DNA of 64,000 bases. It comes from Hymenopus coronatus. Its lineage: Eukaryota > Arthropoda > Insecta > Mantodea > Hymenopodidae. Position numbers and translations under genes: made by a program. Within the stretch, counting starts at the first letter, position 1. Every line of letters starts with the position of its first letter. Shown here in pieces: positions 34,421 through 46,233 of this stretch. The notes beneath the pieces are model-generated. The model was given only the letters and a program-made list of their open reading frames with translations. It searched no databases and was not told the DNA's origin. The stretch lies in NCBI GenBank assembly GCA_030762935.1, contig CM060895.1:79430001-79494000 (forward strand), read 5' to 3'.

Positions 34421-35236
34421 TCTGTTGTGTTCCACTCAAAAGACGTTCTCTGTCGTTCGGTAAACTAACATTTCTTACAAAGATTATTCTTTAAGTTAGA
34501 TCATGCTAATTAGAAGAAATTGTCTAGTTACCTGCTTCTTTCTAAGCCGAAGCTAATACAATAGGCTATAACGATAGGCAAGTCTTTTAAAAGCTTGTGG
34601 ACATGTGAATAGTGAAAGTTCTGTTCGCTTTGCACTGCCAGTAAACCAAAGATGAAACGAAAGGCGAGCCCGTAAGAGAAAATATAAGCAGCATAAAATT
34701 GAAACCAATAAAAAGGAATATCTCGGGTACGGCCAACTCTACAACAAAAATGTCAATGGCATTAACTGTGTGTCTTAACGTGATCTATATTTTCTGCCTA
34801 TTTCTTATGGTGTACCTGTTATACAAAAATGAGCAAAAAATCAGAATGAACAGGTTTTCTGAAGCTATATCCAGAAAATTCATTTTATTTGTAATATAAT
34901 TATCTTTAATATTCGATATTTTATCAGAAATGCTATAATCATTATAGAGAAAAACAATATTTAAAAGAAATGTTTCCGTAGGATTTTCTTGAAAATCTTT
35001 GAGTTGCATCCTTGGAATATGCTTAACCTAAATATCAAGTTTGGTATTTAGCGGTATTTTAGTTTCTGGGTTAATGCATTCCACACACGCGCACAAACAG
35101 GGTCTTTTCTAATTTTTGTTTGTTTGTTTGTTTTATTTTTGTTGCTTGAAGCAACCTCAAAATATATTTCCGGTGAAACATCGACATCGAATTTACCTTC
35201 TCTATACATGAAGTACGTAGTACGTGCACAGAAAGT
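34421..35236 (+). mobile_element. HR family copy, full length
   Basis: Starts TCTGTTGTGTTCCACTC after A5 and ends CGTGCACAGAAAGT before A5. The CA run is short (ACACGCGCACAAAC) and a TTTG run lies beside it. Confidence 0.85.
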
Positions 35237-35874
35237 AAAAATTACAAGCATACAATTGATGCTCGAGATAATGGTATCCCAATAATTGAACAAAGCTTGC
35301 AAATATTATAAGCATGACGATTGCAAAAGGTATTTTAGGTGCATATTTAAGATAAGTGCATCTCTATTTGCGTCTTATGATTTGTGGGAACTAAGAAATC
35401 TAAAAGTAGGATTCAGCAAGGGAACTATCATAATCTCTAGAGGAAAATGAGAGCTGGTTCGGTATGAACAAATAGAAGAGAAGCATGTATGTGCTAGTAG
35501 GCGCTATAAAATCTGTTGCAGAATTCTTCTTCTGTGTACGCAATGTAAGCAAAAATTTGTAGTTTGGAAACTCTGGCATTGTGTAATTTGCTGCAGATGT
35601 CTATGTGAATACTTACACTGAATAACATGAGTGCAAAGTCTTGCGCTTACACTACATCTGCACATATATTTCATTCTAAATGGGACATTAAAATTATGGT
35701 ACATCATTGAAGCAGATAGAGAAATGTCTTAATTAATGTAAAATTATCAAAGTTACTACACAAAGACTTACTGCAAAGGTTGTTGGCCGTGCTTGCATAT
35801 TTTAGATACAAGTTAAAGGTGACAAAAAGAAACAAAAGAGAAATTAAAGGCAGGGTTAATTTGATTCTAAAAAA
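35237..35874. other. Unassigned sequence
   Basis: No recognisable gene or repeat. Confidence 0.4.
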
Positions 35875-36672
35875 TCTGATGTTTTCCATTCACATAACTT
35901 ACTCTACACCTATAAAATAAAGTATTGTTAAAAAGCTTATTCTTCTATTTACTTAATACTAATCAATAAAATATTAGCAGAAAGGGTCTTATTACTTCCT
36001 TGTAAGTAGAACGGAAATAAGGGAATACACAAGGCTAAAGCAATAGTTAAATATTTTAAAAACTGGTTGCTATGTGATTGAAGTGCCTTTGTATGGACAG
36101 GAATTGACAAATTCCCACATGGACAAAGTATGTATTTTAAAGCTGAAACTAATAACCAGGAATATCTCAAAAACGACCAAATCCACGAAAAAGACATATA
36201 TAACATAGATTGTGTGTTTTAACGAGATATACATTTTTTGTTATGCAATTTTTTGCGTATCTCTTACGGTTTATCAGTTATTCAAAATTCATCCAGAATA
36301 AAATTGTCTTGAGAAACTATTCCCAAAAAGTTTAAGATATAGATGTTTTTTGTCATATACATATCTTAAATATAAGAGATTTTAATCAAAATCATTATTT
36401 TGAAAAAATGAAAATTTTTTCCATGTAAAGGGTAGGGTGAGGGTATTTTCTTGATAATCATGTCGCATCCTTGGAAGATACCGAGTTTAAATATCAAGTT
36501 TGGTATTTAACTGTCTTTTCGTTTTTGAGCTATACTGCCCCCCCCCCACACACACACACACACGGACATTTTTCTAAAAGAAATATGCAGGGGGTATCAG
36601 AACATGCATTTCCAGTGGAATATCGGTGTCGAATGTGTCTATTTGCTATGCATAGTACATGTAGAGGTAATA
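35875..36672 (+). mobile_element. HR family copy, full length
   Basis: Starts TCTGATGTTTTCCATTCAC and ends ATAGTACATGTAGAGGTAAT. The CA run is (CA)8 preceded by C9. The copy runs straight into the AAT microsatellite. Confidence 0.85.
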
Positions 36673-36674
36673 AA

Positions 36675-36675
36675 A

Positions 36676-36719
<44 letters not shown>

Positions 36720-36720
36720 T
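36675..36720. repeat. (AAT)n microsatellite
   Basis: About 14 AAT units directly at the 3' end of an HR copy, apparently grown from its A-rich end. Confidence 0.95.
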
Positions 36721-38204
36721 TCAATATTAATAATAAAAATAAATGATAAAGATTCCTTTTGTGGAATCAATAAACTTATCTAGTAGAAACTCACTATACA
36801 TAGGTTAGTATATTAGTTGGGTGCTGGTTTCCAGCACATTTTCCGCTGGTTTCCAGTGAATAGAAATGTTTGTAGTTAGGTGTAATAGGTTACCAGTTAC
36901 ATCACTGGCTTTCAGTAAATATTAGATAGAATTGTATTTATATGCTTATTATTTTTGCTTTAACTGACTCCGTGTTGTCTAGTTTTAGTTACTGTAATAA
37001 TAATAATTATTATTTTTTCTCATTTATTTAGAAGTAAATTATTACTGTTTTATTTTATTTAGTTTGATTTAGTAAATATTTTTCAGCCTGTTATTTTAAT
37101 TTATTTTGCTTTATAAGTTGTATTAGGTTAACGTATCTGAAAAAAGTATATATTATATATTTTGTAAATTTTGTGTATTATTTTTTGGGAAATAAATATG
37201 AAGTTTGGATATATGTCCCATTATAGTAACTAAGGTGGCAGGGTAGGATATTCAGAGGTCATTTATTTATTTATTTAGTACGGTAGAGTGAGTAAGAATT
37301 TTTTCTGGCCTCGCGCTTTAGTCAGAAAAATTCCCATGTTTTGCCAGTTCCTCTGGTTAGCTAGTAGACCCCAACATGCCACTCTCCTTCTAGTGGGGCT
37401 TAAACATTTTTATTTTAGTTTAATTGTTCTGCCATTGTGCACATTCCGGTACCCAGTCTTCATTCAAACCTCAAAATAGACAGAATAGAATTGTCTGTCA
37501 TATTCTCTGTGTCATCAAGCCTCCTAGCTCAAAACCATGACATTCCTGATCTTTCATTTCATCCTAAGTGAAAGCCTGTTTACTACGATTCAGTTTTATT
37601 TTGTTTGGTAGAGTTAGGGAAGGTTTAATTTTTACAATTAAATTCAACTTCTTGTTGGTACATCTATTTGTAATCACTTTGAAATAATAAAGCAATTTTC
37701 TTACACGATGTACGCAGATGAACAAAGTTAGACAAAGAATTACAAACAGGAGTTGTTCTGAGTGAAAGGTTATGGGCCAAGTAAAAGCGTAATCTATTCA
37801 GATTTATATTCCTTGACAGCGCTATAAGGCTTTAGAAGTCAAAGGAGGCACCCCGAGTGTCTTTTAAAAAAATTATACTTTAGTGATGAACGAAGTGACG
37901 GCCTACGTCATAGAAAATGTAGTTACTGGGAGATTGGCGGCGAGGAACCTGCCATCGGCAGAGAAATTGAATAAATGACGCAGGAAATTACATTTAAAAC
38001 ACAGCCTTTCTTATAAAAGGTAGGGTGAGATCGTGTTTATCCGAAGCTGCACTTAGGAAGTTCCTTGATTTGCAATAGCATGTTTGCCGGATCTTATTTT
38101 GATAATAGCTTCGCTAACGTCACAGTCCACGCGAAACCAACACGTTGCGATGTCAAACATCATAAAGTGTCGCTTGTATATGTTGTATCCATAAGACTTG
38201 TGTA
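36721..38204. other. Unassigned AT-rich sequence
   Basis: Contains the small perfect hairpin GTGCTGG-TTT-CCAGCAC at about 36825-36841 with a second partial copy (GCTGGTTTCCAGTG) 7 bp later. No gene or known element recognised. Confidence 0.45.
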
Positions 38205-39016
38205 TTCTCTTTGAAGTGCTAATCTCTGCAACAGATTATTCTTAAAAAGCTTATGCTATTTTATACCTAATTAGCAGAAATAGTCTTATTACTTGCTTCC
38301 TTGTAAGTAGAAGGGAAATAAGGTAGTACCATAGGTTAAAGTGACAATCAAAAGCTGGTTGCTATGTGACTGAAGTTCCTTTGTTTGTATGGGCAGGAGT
38401 TGACAAATTCCTGTATGTTTTTCAAAGTTGAAACCAAAAAACACGGAATATCTAAAAAAAAAAAAACGATTAACTCCACGAAAAAAGTGCATAACGTAAG
38501 TTGTGTGTTTAGCGTGCTCTACATTTTTTGTGAGGCAAGTTTTTATCCGTCTCTTACGGTTTAGTAGTTATGCATAATTCCATAAAATTCATCCAGAATA
38601 AATTAGTCTTCAGAGGCTATTCAAGATATACATTTTATTTGGCATGTAAATCATTTTAAATATAAGAGATTTTAATTAAAATCGTTAGTCTTTTTTGAGA
38701 AAATCAAAATTAAAAAAAAAAAAGTTACATGTAAGGAGTAGTTGAGGATGCGGGGATTTTCTTCGTGTTGCATCCTTAGAAGATACCAAACTTAAATACC
38801 AAGTTTGGTATTCAACGGTCTTTTCGTTTTTGAGCTATGCTATCCACAGGCACACAGACAAACAACGGACCTTTTTGTAAAATTGCTTCTTTTTTTCGGG
38901 GGGGGATTCAGGGGGATCCAAAACATGTATTTTTGGTGAAATCTTGGTATCGAATTTTTGGGTGCAATGCAGTACCTTCTCTATACCCTATGTACATAGT
39001 ACGTATAGAGAAAATA
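38205..39016 (+). mobile_element. HR family copy, 5' tip missing
   Basis: First clear match is AATCTCTGCAACAGATTATTC near 38219. Ends GTATAGAGAAAATAATAAAA. The internal palindrome CTTAAATACCAAGTTTGG is well kept. Confidence 0.82.
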
Positions 39017-39159
39017 ATAAAATGTAACCGTTTTGAGAAGTATAGTTCAGATGTGTAAAGGTTGAGATGTCACACTAGAGCATATTTCCAGACGGCAGGT
39101 AAGGCTGTAGATTTTATATGGAGAAATCGGAGTTATTCACATTACGAAAAATCATGTCT

Positions 39160-39295
39160 GTTCCAATTACATGCTGTTTTACTTTCTTTAGCCCGAATTA
39201 CAATGTACATAGTGAATAGAGAAGGTGTTGTATTCCACACAAATTCTATAGCAAAATTTCACTGGAAATATATGTTTTGGGGTCCCCCGAGTCCG
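39160..39295 (-). mobile_element. HR family palindromic-end fragment
   Basis: Minus orientation from ACTTTCTTTAGCCCG through ATAGAGAAGGTGTTG to GGGTCCCCCGAGTCC, then an abrupt switch to plus-oriented HR sequence. A possible 5' tip of the plus copy (ATCATGTCTGTTCC) lies just upstream. Confidence 0.65.
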
Positions 39296-39487
39296 GTTCT
39301 CTTTTGCATTCCCGGGAGTAAAACAAAAGAGGAAATTTGACTTCCCACTTGAGAAAAGTTTAACAAGTTATAATTGAAACAATCAGCAAAGAATATCTCG
39401 GAAATAGTTAACTCTACAAAAAATGTATATGACAGAAATTGTGTGTTTCAATGACGTCTACATATTTTGAGTATAGAGAGCACTGTC

Positions 39488-39531
<44 letters not shown>

Positions 39532-39952
39532 GGTTTAGGAGTTAAACAAAGGTCGTCCAGAATAAAGAAGTTTTCAAAAGCTATTCGCAAAAAGTTTAAG
39601 ATAAACTTTACGTTTCTCATGAATATATCTTGAACCTATGGCCTTTTAATCAAAATCGTTGCAGCCATTTTGGAGGAAATCAAAATTTTCGAAAAATGTT
39701 CCTCTTAAAAGGTAGTTGGGGTGGGGGAATTTTATTGAAAATCTTTCTATCGCAAGTTTGGCATTTTACGGACTTTTCGCTTTTGAGCTATGGTGTCTAC
39801 AGGCACACACACGCACGTTTTTCTAAAAATGTTTTTGTTTTGAAATACAGAGGAGCCTAAAACGTTTATTTCCAGTGAAATCTCGATGCAATTTTTGGGT
39901 GGAATGCAATACTTTCTCTATACACTACATATATTTTACGTGTAGAGAAAGT
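39296..39952 (+). mobile_element. HR family copy lacking 5' part, with a TC expansion
   Basis: Runs from GGTTCTCTTTTGCATTC to GTGTAGAGAAAGT before A5. At 39486-39530 the family block normally reading GTCTATCTCTTACGG has expanded into about 20 TC units. Confidence 0.82.
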
Positions 39953-40032
39953 AAAAATATATAAAGTATATGTTATGCTTATGATACGGTACATTAAATT
40001 AAAGAGGAAATTGTATTCGTTTGAGTAAAAAA

Positions 40033-40796
40033 CATCTGTGTTCAATTCACATGACTTTTTCTACACCCCTGTAACAAATTATTTTAATAAGCTTATTCTT
40101 CTATTTCATGATAGTCGAGATAAACTTTAGCAGAAACGGGCTTATTAATTAGTTCCTTATAAGTAGAAGGGAAATAAGGAAATACACTACGCCTAACCGT
40201 TAGTCAAATGTTTTAAAATGTGGTTGCTATGGGATTGAAATCCGCTTTTTTACTTGTTGACAAATTTACGTAAGAGAAAGCTGTTTTAAAGCTGAAATCA
40301 ATAATAAGGAATATCTCTAAAACATCAACTGCACGAAAAAGAATTATATTACACAAATTGTGTGTTTTAATGAGATCTACAATTTTTGTGTAGTAAATTT
40401 TTGTCTATCTCTTCAGCAAAATTCATCCAGAATAAACAGGTCTTCTGAAGCTATTTCTAGAAAGTTCAATATATACATTTTATTTGTGATTTAAATAGCT
40501 TTAATTTGCGCTATTTTAATAAAAAATCATTAGAGCAATTTTTGAGAAAATCAAAATTTTCGATAAATTGTCCATGTAAAGGATATTTAGCGCTGGCAGG
40601 ATTTTCCTGAAAAATCTGTGTCGCATCCTTGGAAGATACTAAACTCATTCACAGACATACGGACACAAACAGACCTTTTTCTAATTTTTTGGGGGGTTAC
40701 AGGGACGCCTAAAACGTTTATTTTCGGTGAAGTTTCGGTGGAATTTTTGAAAACAATTTCTCTATACACTACATGTATTTTACGTGTACAGGAAGT
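40033..40796 (+). mobile_element. HR family copy, second unit of a local tandem duplication
   Basis: Starts near CATCTGTGTTCAATTCAC and ends CGTGTACAGGAAGT. The 77 bp after it (40799-40875) matches the 77 bp after the previous copy (39956-40032), so copy and flank were duplicated together. Confidence 0.82.
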
Positions 40797-40879
40797 AAAA
40801 TATTTAAAGTGTATATTATTCTTATGATATGGTATATTAAATTAAAGGGGAAATTGTACTCGACTGAGTAAAAATTTGA

Positions 40880-41209
40880 TGTGTTTTTTGTTCTTTTCCC
40901 CATTCCGTCCCCATAAATAATTTGTCAGACATCCAAAGCAAGCCTTGCTTTTACGAACTGCATTGTCGTGCGATATTATTCAATAGTCTTGCATGTCTGT
41001 AGGCATACTTAATGTGTTACTGAACACTCCTTGGCTGGTCTGTCATGCAGGCACTTGTAGGGAACATTATTCTCCTTCTCGAGGTCAAGGCCAAACATAT
41101 ACTGACCATTAGCCGGAAGCCACTCTTACTGCCATCGATCCCAGGAGAAAAGAAACGCGATCACATTTGTTACAGTACATTTAGGACTATCCATTCCTAT
41201 TGTCATTTT
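40880..41209. other. Unassigned sequence
   Basis: No recognisable element or gene. Confidence 0.4.
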
Positions 41210-41210
41210 A

Positions 41211-42108
41211 CTTTCTCTACTTTTTACATAATACATAGTTATTGTTTTTTTTTTGTAGTGTTTAACGCCCGCTTTAACTACTTATGGCACCGCAGGCGAT
41301 GATACATGAAGATAGAGCACCGGTAGAATGCGATGGCGGGGGAAACCGGAGAAAACCCGCTCCAGTGCCGCTTTGTCCACCACAAATCTCACATGCAGTC
41401 GCTTGGAATAGAACGACCCGTCTAGGTGAGAGGCGAGTGGTCTAAACACTCGGACAAGGTGCGGCCCTAATAATACATAGAGAAGATATTAACCACCCAA
41501 AATGTCCATACCAAGAGTCCATTGCGTCCCTTGAATCTATAAAGAGCAAATGCGCGCGCGCGTCCGTGTGTCTTCCAAAAATAGCTTAAAAGCGAAGCCA
41601 GTTATATACAAAATTTATAAATTGAAGTTCAACACATTCCAAGGATGTAACACACAGATTTTCAAGATAATCCCTGATACTAAACAACCCATTATTTAGT
41701 AAATGTTCAAAATTTTTATTAAAATACGTACGGTTAATGATATTTACACCACAAATAAAATTAATGTTGGATTTTCTAGGAATAGCTGGTAAATCGTAAG
41801 AAGTAGAACAAACTTATTGCACAAAAATGTAGATCTCGTTAAAACACTCAATTTATGCCATATATATCTATCTACCCTTTCTTTATGAAGTTAACCATTT
41901 CCGAAATGTTCCCGATAATAGATTTGAACTTTAAAACACTCAAAACATTTTCCAAATGGCAATTTATCATTTCTTTTTCTTCTGGTCATGCAAAGAAAAG
42001 CAAATTTCAATCACAGAACAACAAGCGCTTTTCAGTATTTTAAAAGTGTTTAGTATTGGTATTCCCTTATTTTCCTTCTACTTATTAGGGAAGTGGTTGT
42101 AACCCATC
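41211..42108 (-). mobile_element. HR family copy interrupted by a SINE in its palindrome
   Basis: Starts ACTTTCTCTAC after T4, is split at the palindrome by the SINE at 41239-41469, and resumes with CATAGAGAAGATATTAACC. The run beside the internal region is GCGCGCGCG rather than TG. The last ~100 bp before AACCCATCAG are shortened. Confidence 0.8.
41239..41469 (-). mobile_element. tRNA-derived SINE (family B) with 11-bp target duplication
   Basis: The T run at the left (41245-41255) is the minus-strand A tail. On the minus strand the head contains a GTCCGAGTGTTTAGACC A-box region and CTCGCCTCTCACCTAGACG, followed by the body GTGGACAAAGCGGC. The duplication ATAATACATAG is at 41228-41238 and 41470-41480. 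Confidence 0.85.
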
Positions 42109-43002
42109 AGTTTTTTGTGTATTGTCTTAGCAGGTCTTTTAGATCTCAGAGGTCCTTATTTTGTGGGAATAGGGAAATTCTAGTGCTACCAACGTAACAT
42201 CCGGAATCCTAGCGCATTTTCTAATACTCATGTGCTTAGATAGTCTGTATTAATTTAAAATATTTAAGGCGTTCTTTTGCAGGCTTTCAAATTTATGATG
42301 ATGCTTGGCCCCTCTTCTGTAGAGGAAATAAAACAATAATTACAGAGGAGAAAGTAAAAAAATACCAAATATAGAAAACTCGTTTTAACAGTGTAATTTG
42401 TGGTTGGTACTTTCCTACCTATAACGTTTATTAAGGGCTGATGCAGATATGAAGTCTCAAAAATTCCACTTGTATACAGAATGGTTTGTGGTTTTACACG
42501 ATTTCGACCTTATTTATACCCTTGAATGGCTATTTTACAGAAAAGTGCAACTATCCCAGCTTGCCTGCGTACGAAAAGAGCAGCTAGTAGCTCACGACTC
42601 AAAGGGAGTCTACCTGCAACGTGCAATACTGAGTATTGTTGAGGGAAAACTATCGTCACGGTGAATTAAATGTTGGAAATGAAGTGGTAGGACGCAAAAT
42701 ATTGTGGTCTGATATTTGTCTAAATTAGTTACCACGCTGCTCCTCCTCCAGCTGTTCTCCGGGTTTTATGATTGAATTCCCGCGTGTACTCCTGATCAGA
42801 TAAGCGAGTTGGAACAGCCTAAGCTAGTCTTTAAATTTCTACTATGCTTCCACCTTAAACTGGTTTTACTAAATTCTACTTTTTCTCCGATTTATGTTAC
42901 TTTACGTTTTGGAGTAGTGTGAAACCTTACAGGAATATGTAACGATATGTTTGCTTATTATGAACTACGATTATATGTCTGTCTTGAATAATATGGACAC
43001 TA
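42109..43002. other. Unassigned sequence
   Basis: The 71-aa frame at 42449-42664 has no recognisable motif. No repeat assigned. Confidence 0.4.
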
Positions 43003-43460
43003 TATAGGCAGTTTCAAAACGACACCAAATGAAGACAGCAGTCGATTAGCTTACACTTGACTTGTCCGAAACTTGATGTCGCAGGTTTTATTTGGGATTA
43101 GATAGCGAAGGAACAACTGTTATCATACACCACGTAAACAACATCAAAACGTGTTATATGAAACACATAACAAAACCCACATGCTACGTTTTCTATTACT
43201 AAGGTGACCTGTGCCGCGCCGGCGTGTCAATCCAAACACTCCTGCACCACGCGACTGGGACCTTCGCTACCAACCGGGATCTCTTTTGAAGTGGATCAGG
43301 CACGTGGCATTTGGTTATGTACGACTGCCTAATCCACGGTGGTTTTATGGCAGTTTTTGTATGTGCCGAATTTAGAGCTAAAATTAATATTCATGTATCA
43401 AGTACGGTATGACCAAGAAGGTACACACCTTCGTTTGGTGTCGTTTTGAAACATCCTGTA
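43003..43460. mobile_element. Non-autonomous DNA element (MITE) with 30-bp inverted repeats
   Basis: The left end TATAGGCAGTTTCAAAACG continues ACACCAAATGAAG. The right end reversed reads TACAGGATGTTTCAAAACG and continues ACACCAAACGAAG. Ends of the form TACAGGRTGTTTCAAAA are common in insect Tc1/mariner-related elements. The 458-bp interior has no open frame and is GC-richer near 43210-43280. Confidence 0.8.
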
Positions 43461-43701
43461 TATTATCTTATATAAACCTTCAGGATAAAAACACGTGATT
43501 CATGAAATGTGCGTATCAAATCAAATATACACAACATTTATTGCACTCTTATATGTAGCAGAAACAAACATAGATACACATGAAAGTTGATGAGATTATC
43601 TACAATAGCTAGAGAGAAGTCGATGGTTTACTTAAATGACACACTTTTGCTTATTTAAATCACGTATATCTCTTTAATGGGACAAATGAGTTTCATATAC
43701 A

Positions 43702-45463
43702 TACTCTTGTGCAAAACCTAAGGACCATATGGATAAATTAACAGAACATATGAACTGCTTGGTGGAAGTGAATAAAAGTGTGAGAGCATGTTGCCAGAGG
43801 TCTCTCACAAGTAAATAGAAACTGAATATCACATGCCGTTCACATGCAAGACTAGAGCGACAAATGGGTCTGGCCTCGCATCACGAGGCAGCTTAGAGAA
43901 ACAGGACAAGACAGTGTGTGGCAAACAGCGAGCCCTTACGGTTCGCTGTAGTTGTGTTGTTCTTTACAACATAGCCCTTGGACAACATTTGGACGACTTC
44001 ACAAGGGGAAGAATAATGGTAAACTGAAAAAAATGGCGAAGTGTGACGAGTGTTACCCAGGAGTTTGGTATTGTCCACAGCATGAGGAGCCTTCCAAACT
44101 AAAAGCACTGCTGTTCCAAAGAGAGGAAATGGGCGATTAGTTACCTACAGAAGCATATGATTGTCAAACTGTGCAAAGGCAAGAAGGGATTCACGTCCAA
44201 TAGCGTCTGCAATTGCAACCACATTTACCAGGACAGCTAGGCACGCAATCTCACACTACACAATGGCGCGGCGACTGCACAGAGATGGTCTCTTTGTCCG
44301 ACGACCAGTACGTTCTGTTCCATTGACATCAGCACATCGGTAGCATCATTCCAAAATTATCAGAAGTGGACTGACGAGGAATGGGGTCGCATTCTTCTCG
44401 GGTGAGAGCAGATTTACTCCGAGTAGCAACTCGGAATGTATCCATATTACGAGAGTAGGAGTTTGTAATGGAGCACATAAATGCACCCAGGAACATCCTT
44501 GAACATGATCATTTATGTGGCCTGGGTGGTATGGGGAAACATAATGCTATATGAGCTCCAATGCTCAATGCTCCAAATTTTTTAATATAGTTTTCTCCAA
44601 AACATGATGGCCCTCAAACGGGACCACTCCCCCTACTACAGGGCAATAACCATTAGTAAACAAAAGACGAACCTTTACTAGGGACGAGAGGCAACTTAGT
44701 AAAATCTGCTTCTTGGAGACACTGCTTGCAAGTCGAGAATTGCGCCTCAGTTAAAGGACCAGTAAGCGGAAGACTTGTCAGCGACGGTTGGTTTCCACCG
44801 CAAGCTTTAAAGTTGGAAGAAGAGTGAGGCAATATCATCATGTTCTGAAAAATACTGTACCTTCACAGATCAGCGTTATTATGATACCGTACTCCTTCCC
44901 CATGTGCGTCTTCTCAGGAGTGCAGTCAGCCCAGACTTCATTATTATGGTTGACCTTCATTTTATGTTGAGGATTACTTGCAACAAGAGGATATTCGGCG
45001 AATGGACTGGCCTGCCCATTCCCCCAATTTAAATCACGTAAACACGTGTGGGATGCCTTGAGGACACACATTGCATGCCCACATGCACCAACAACCATCT
45101 AACAGTTATCAACAGCGCTGCTGGAGGAATACACCTCCTACCACAAGAACTCCTTTCCAAACTTATGGCCAGCATGGGAGCACAATGCAGTGCATGCATT
45201 GCTGCCCATGTTGATTATACACTCTTATAAGCTTCAGCTCTCTATCTTGTAAATCTGGAGGGCCATCACATCCATAGTGACTTTAGTGTAGCTTATTTTC
45301 TAGGAATAAAATTGTCATTTCTGTTCGTCTCATTAGTTGCCTTCTGTAGCATATTGTGGCAGTTCTCTCTCTACATGATTCACTTTCATCGAGCTATGTT
45401 CTTTTGCTGTGGCCCGGCATCGAATGTTGCTTTTGTTCTTAAGCTTTGCACACCAGTGTAATT
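43702..45463 (+). pseudogene. Tc1-like transposon with broken transposase
   Basis: Inverted ends: CTCTTGTGCAAAACCTAAGG at the left, and CACTGGTGTGCAAAGCTTAAG reversed at the right. The interior follows a Tc1-family transposase in shifting frames: HYTMARRLHRDGLFVRRPVR and SVPLTSAHR (44250-44340), QKWTDEEWGRILFS before the second catalytic region, WAHSP-like and PHVWDAL equivalents near 45000-45060, and ELLSKLMASMGAQCSACI near the C terminus (45150-45205). Several stops and frameshifts make it inactive. These enzymes cut and paste DNA at TA sites. Confidence 0.82.
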
Positions 45464-45942
45464 TCTAGCATTATAAACAAGTACTACATAACCTATGTAT
45501 AAACCCATTGAAGTTTCGACCCTTTAAAGTTTGTTAGTAATGTTTTTGTATTAAACACACACCTTTCGCTAAATGTTAATGCAATGACCTCGAAAGTGTT
45601 ACGGGAATGTTCTAAAAACTATGTTTGTTAAACCTAGGTATCATATTTTTCAATATTTTACTTTATAAAATATGGAAAATAAATAGTACAATACATACTT
45701 TTATTATTAATATTTTCTTGAGCTTCCAGTGTAATGTTCAGCCTCTTTGCATAAATAGTGTAAGAAGAAATTCTGATTGCAGAAAAATGCTAAAAAATTG
45801 AAATGGTAGAAAGTTTTAAAGTTAATATGTAGAAGGCATTTAAAGGATGTAGGTTTTTAAAAATGGCGTAGATTACCAGAATTAAAACGTCGCATGGCCA
45901 GAATGCTTTAGAAATACCTAAAACAGGGTTGAAAGACTTTAT

Positions 45943-46183
45943 TTTTTTGCTAGTGTTTTAACGCCCGCTATAACTACTTATGGCACTGCAGGCGGTGACA
46001 CTGATGATACATGAATAATGGAGCACAGGTGGAATACGATGGCGGGGGAAACCGGAGTACCCGGAGAAAACCCGCCCCTGCGCCGCTTTGTCCACCACAA
46101 GTCTCACATGCGGTCGCTTGGGATCAAACCCCAGCCGTCTAGGTGAGAGGCGAGTGGTCTAACCACACTGCCACGGCGTGGCC
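45943..46183 (-). mobile_element. tRNA-derived SINE (family B)
   Basis: On the minus strand: TGGCAGTGTGGTTAGACC (A box), GGGGTTTGATCCC (B box), GTGGACAAAGCGGC and GGGTACTCCGGTTTCCCCC, ending in a short A run. It is the same family as 41239-41469. The flanks GAAAGACTTTAT and GATAGACTTGAT (45931-45942, 46184-46195) are a likely aged target duplication (10 of 12 match). A pure A run follows downstream at 46208-46233. Confidence 0.82.
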
Positions 46184-46233
46184 GATAGACTTGATGTATG
46201 CAAATTGCAAAAAAAAAAAAAAAAAAAAAAAAA

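Noticed and set aside
36825..36856. GCTGGTTTCCAG hairpin pair as a regulatory site or CRISPR-like repeat
   Set aside because: Only two partial copies, no spacing regularity, eukaryotic context.
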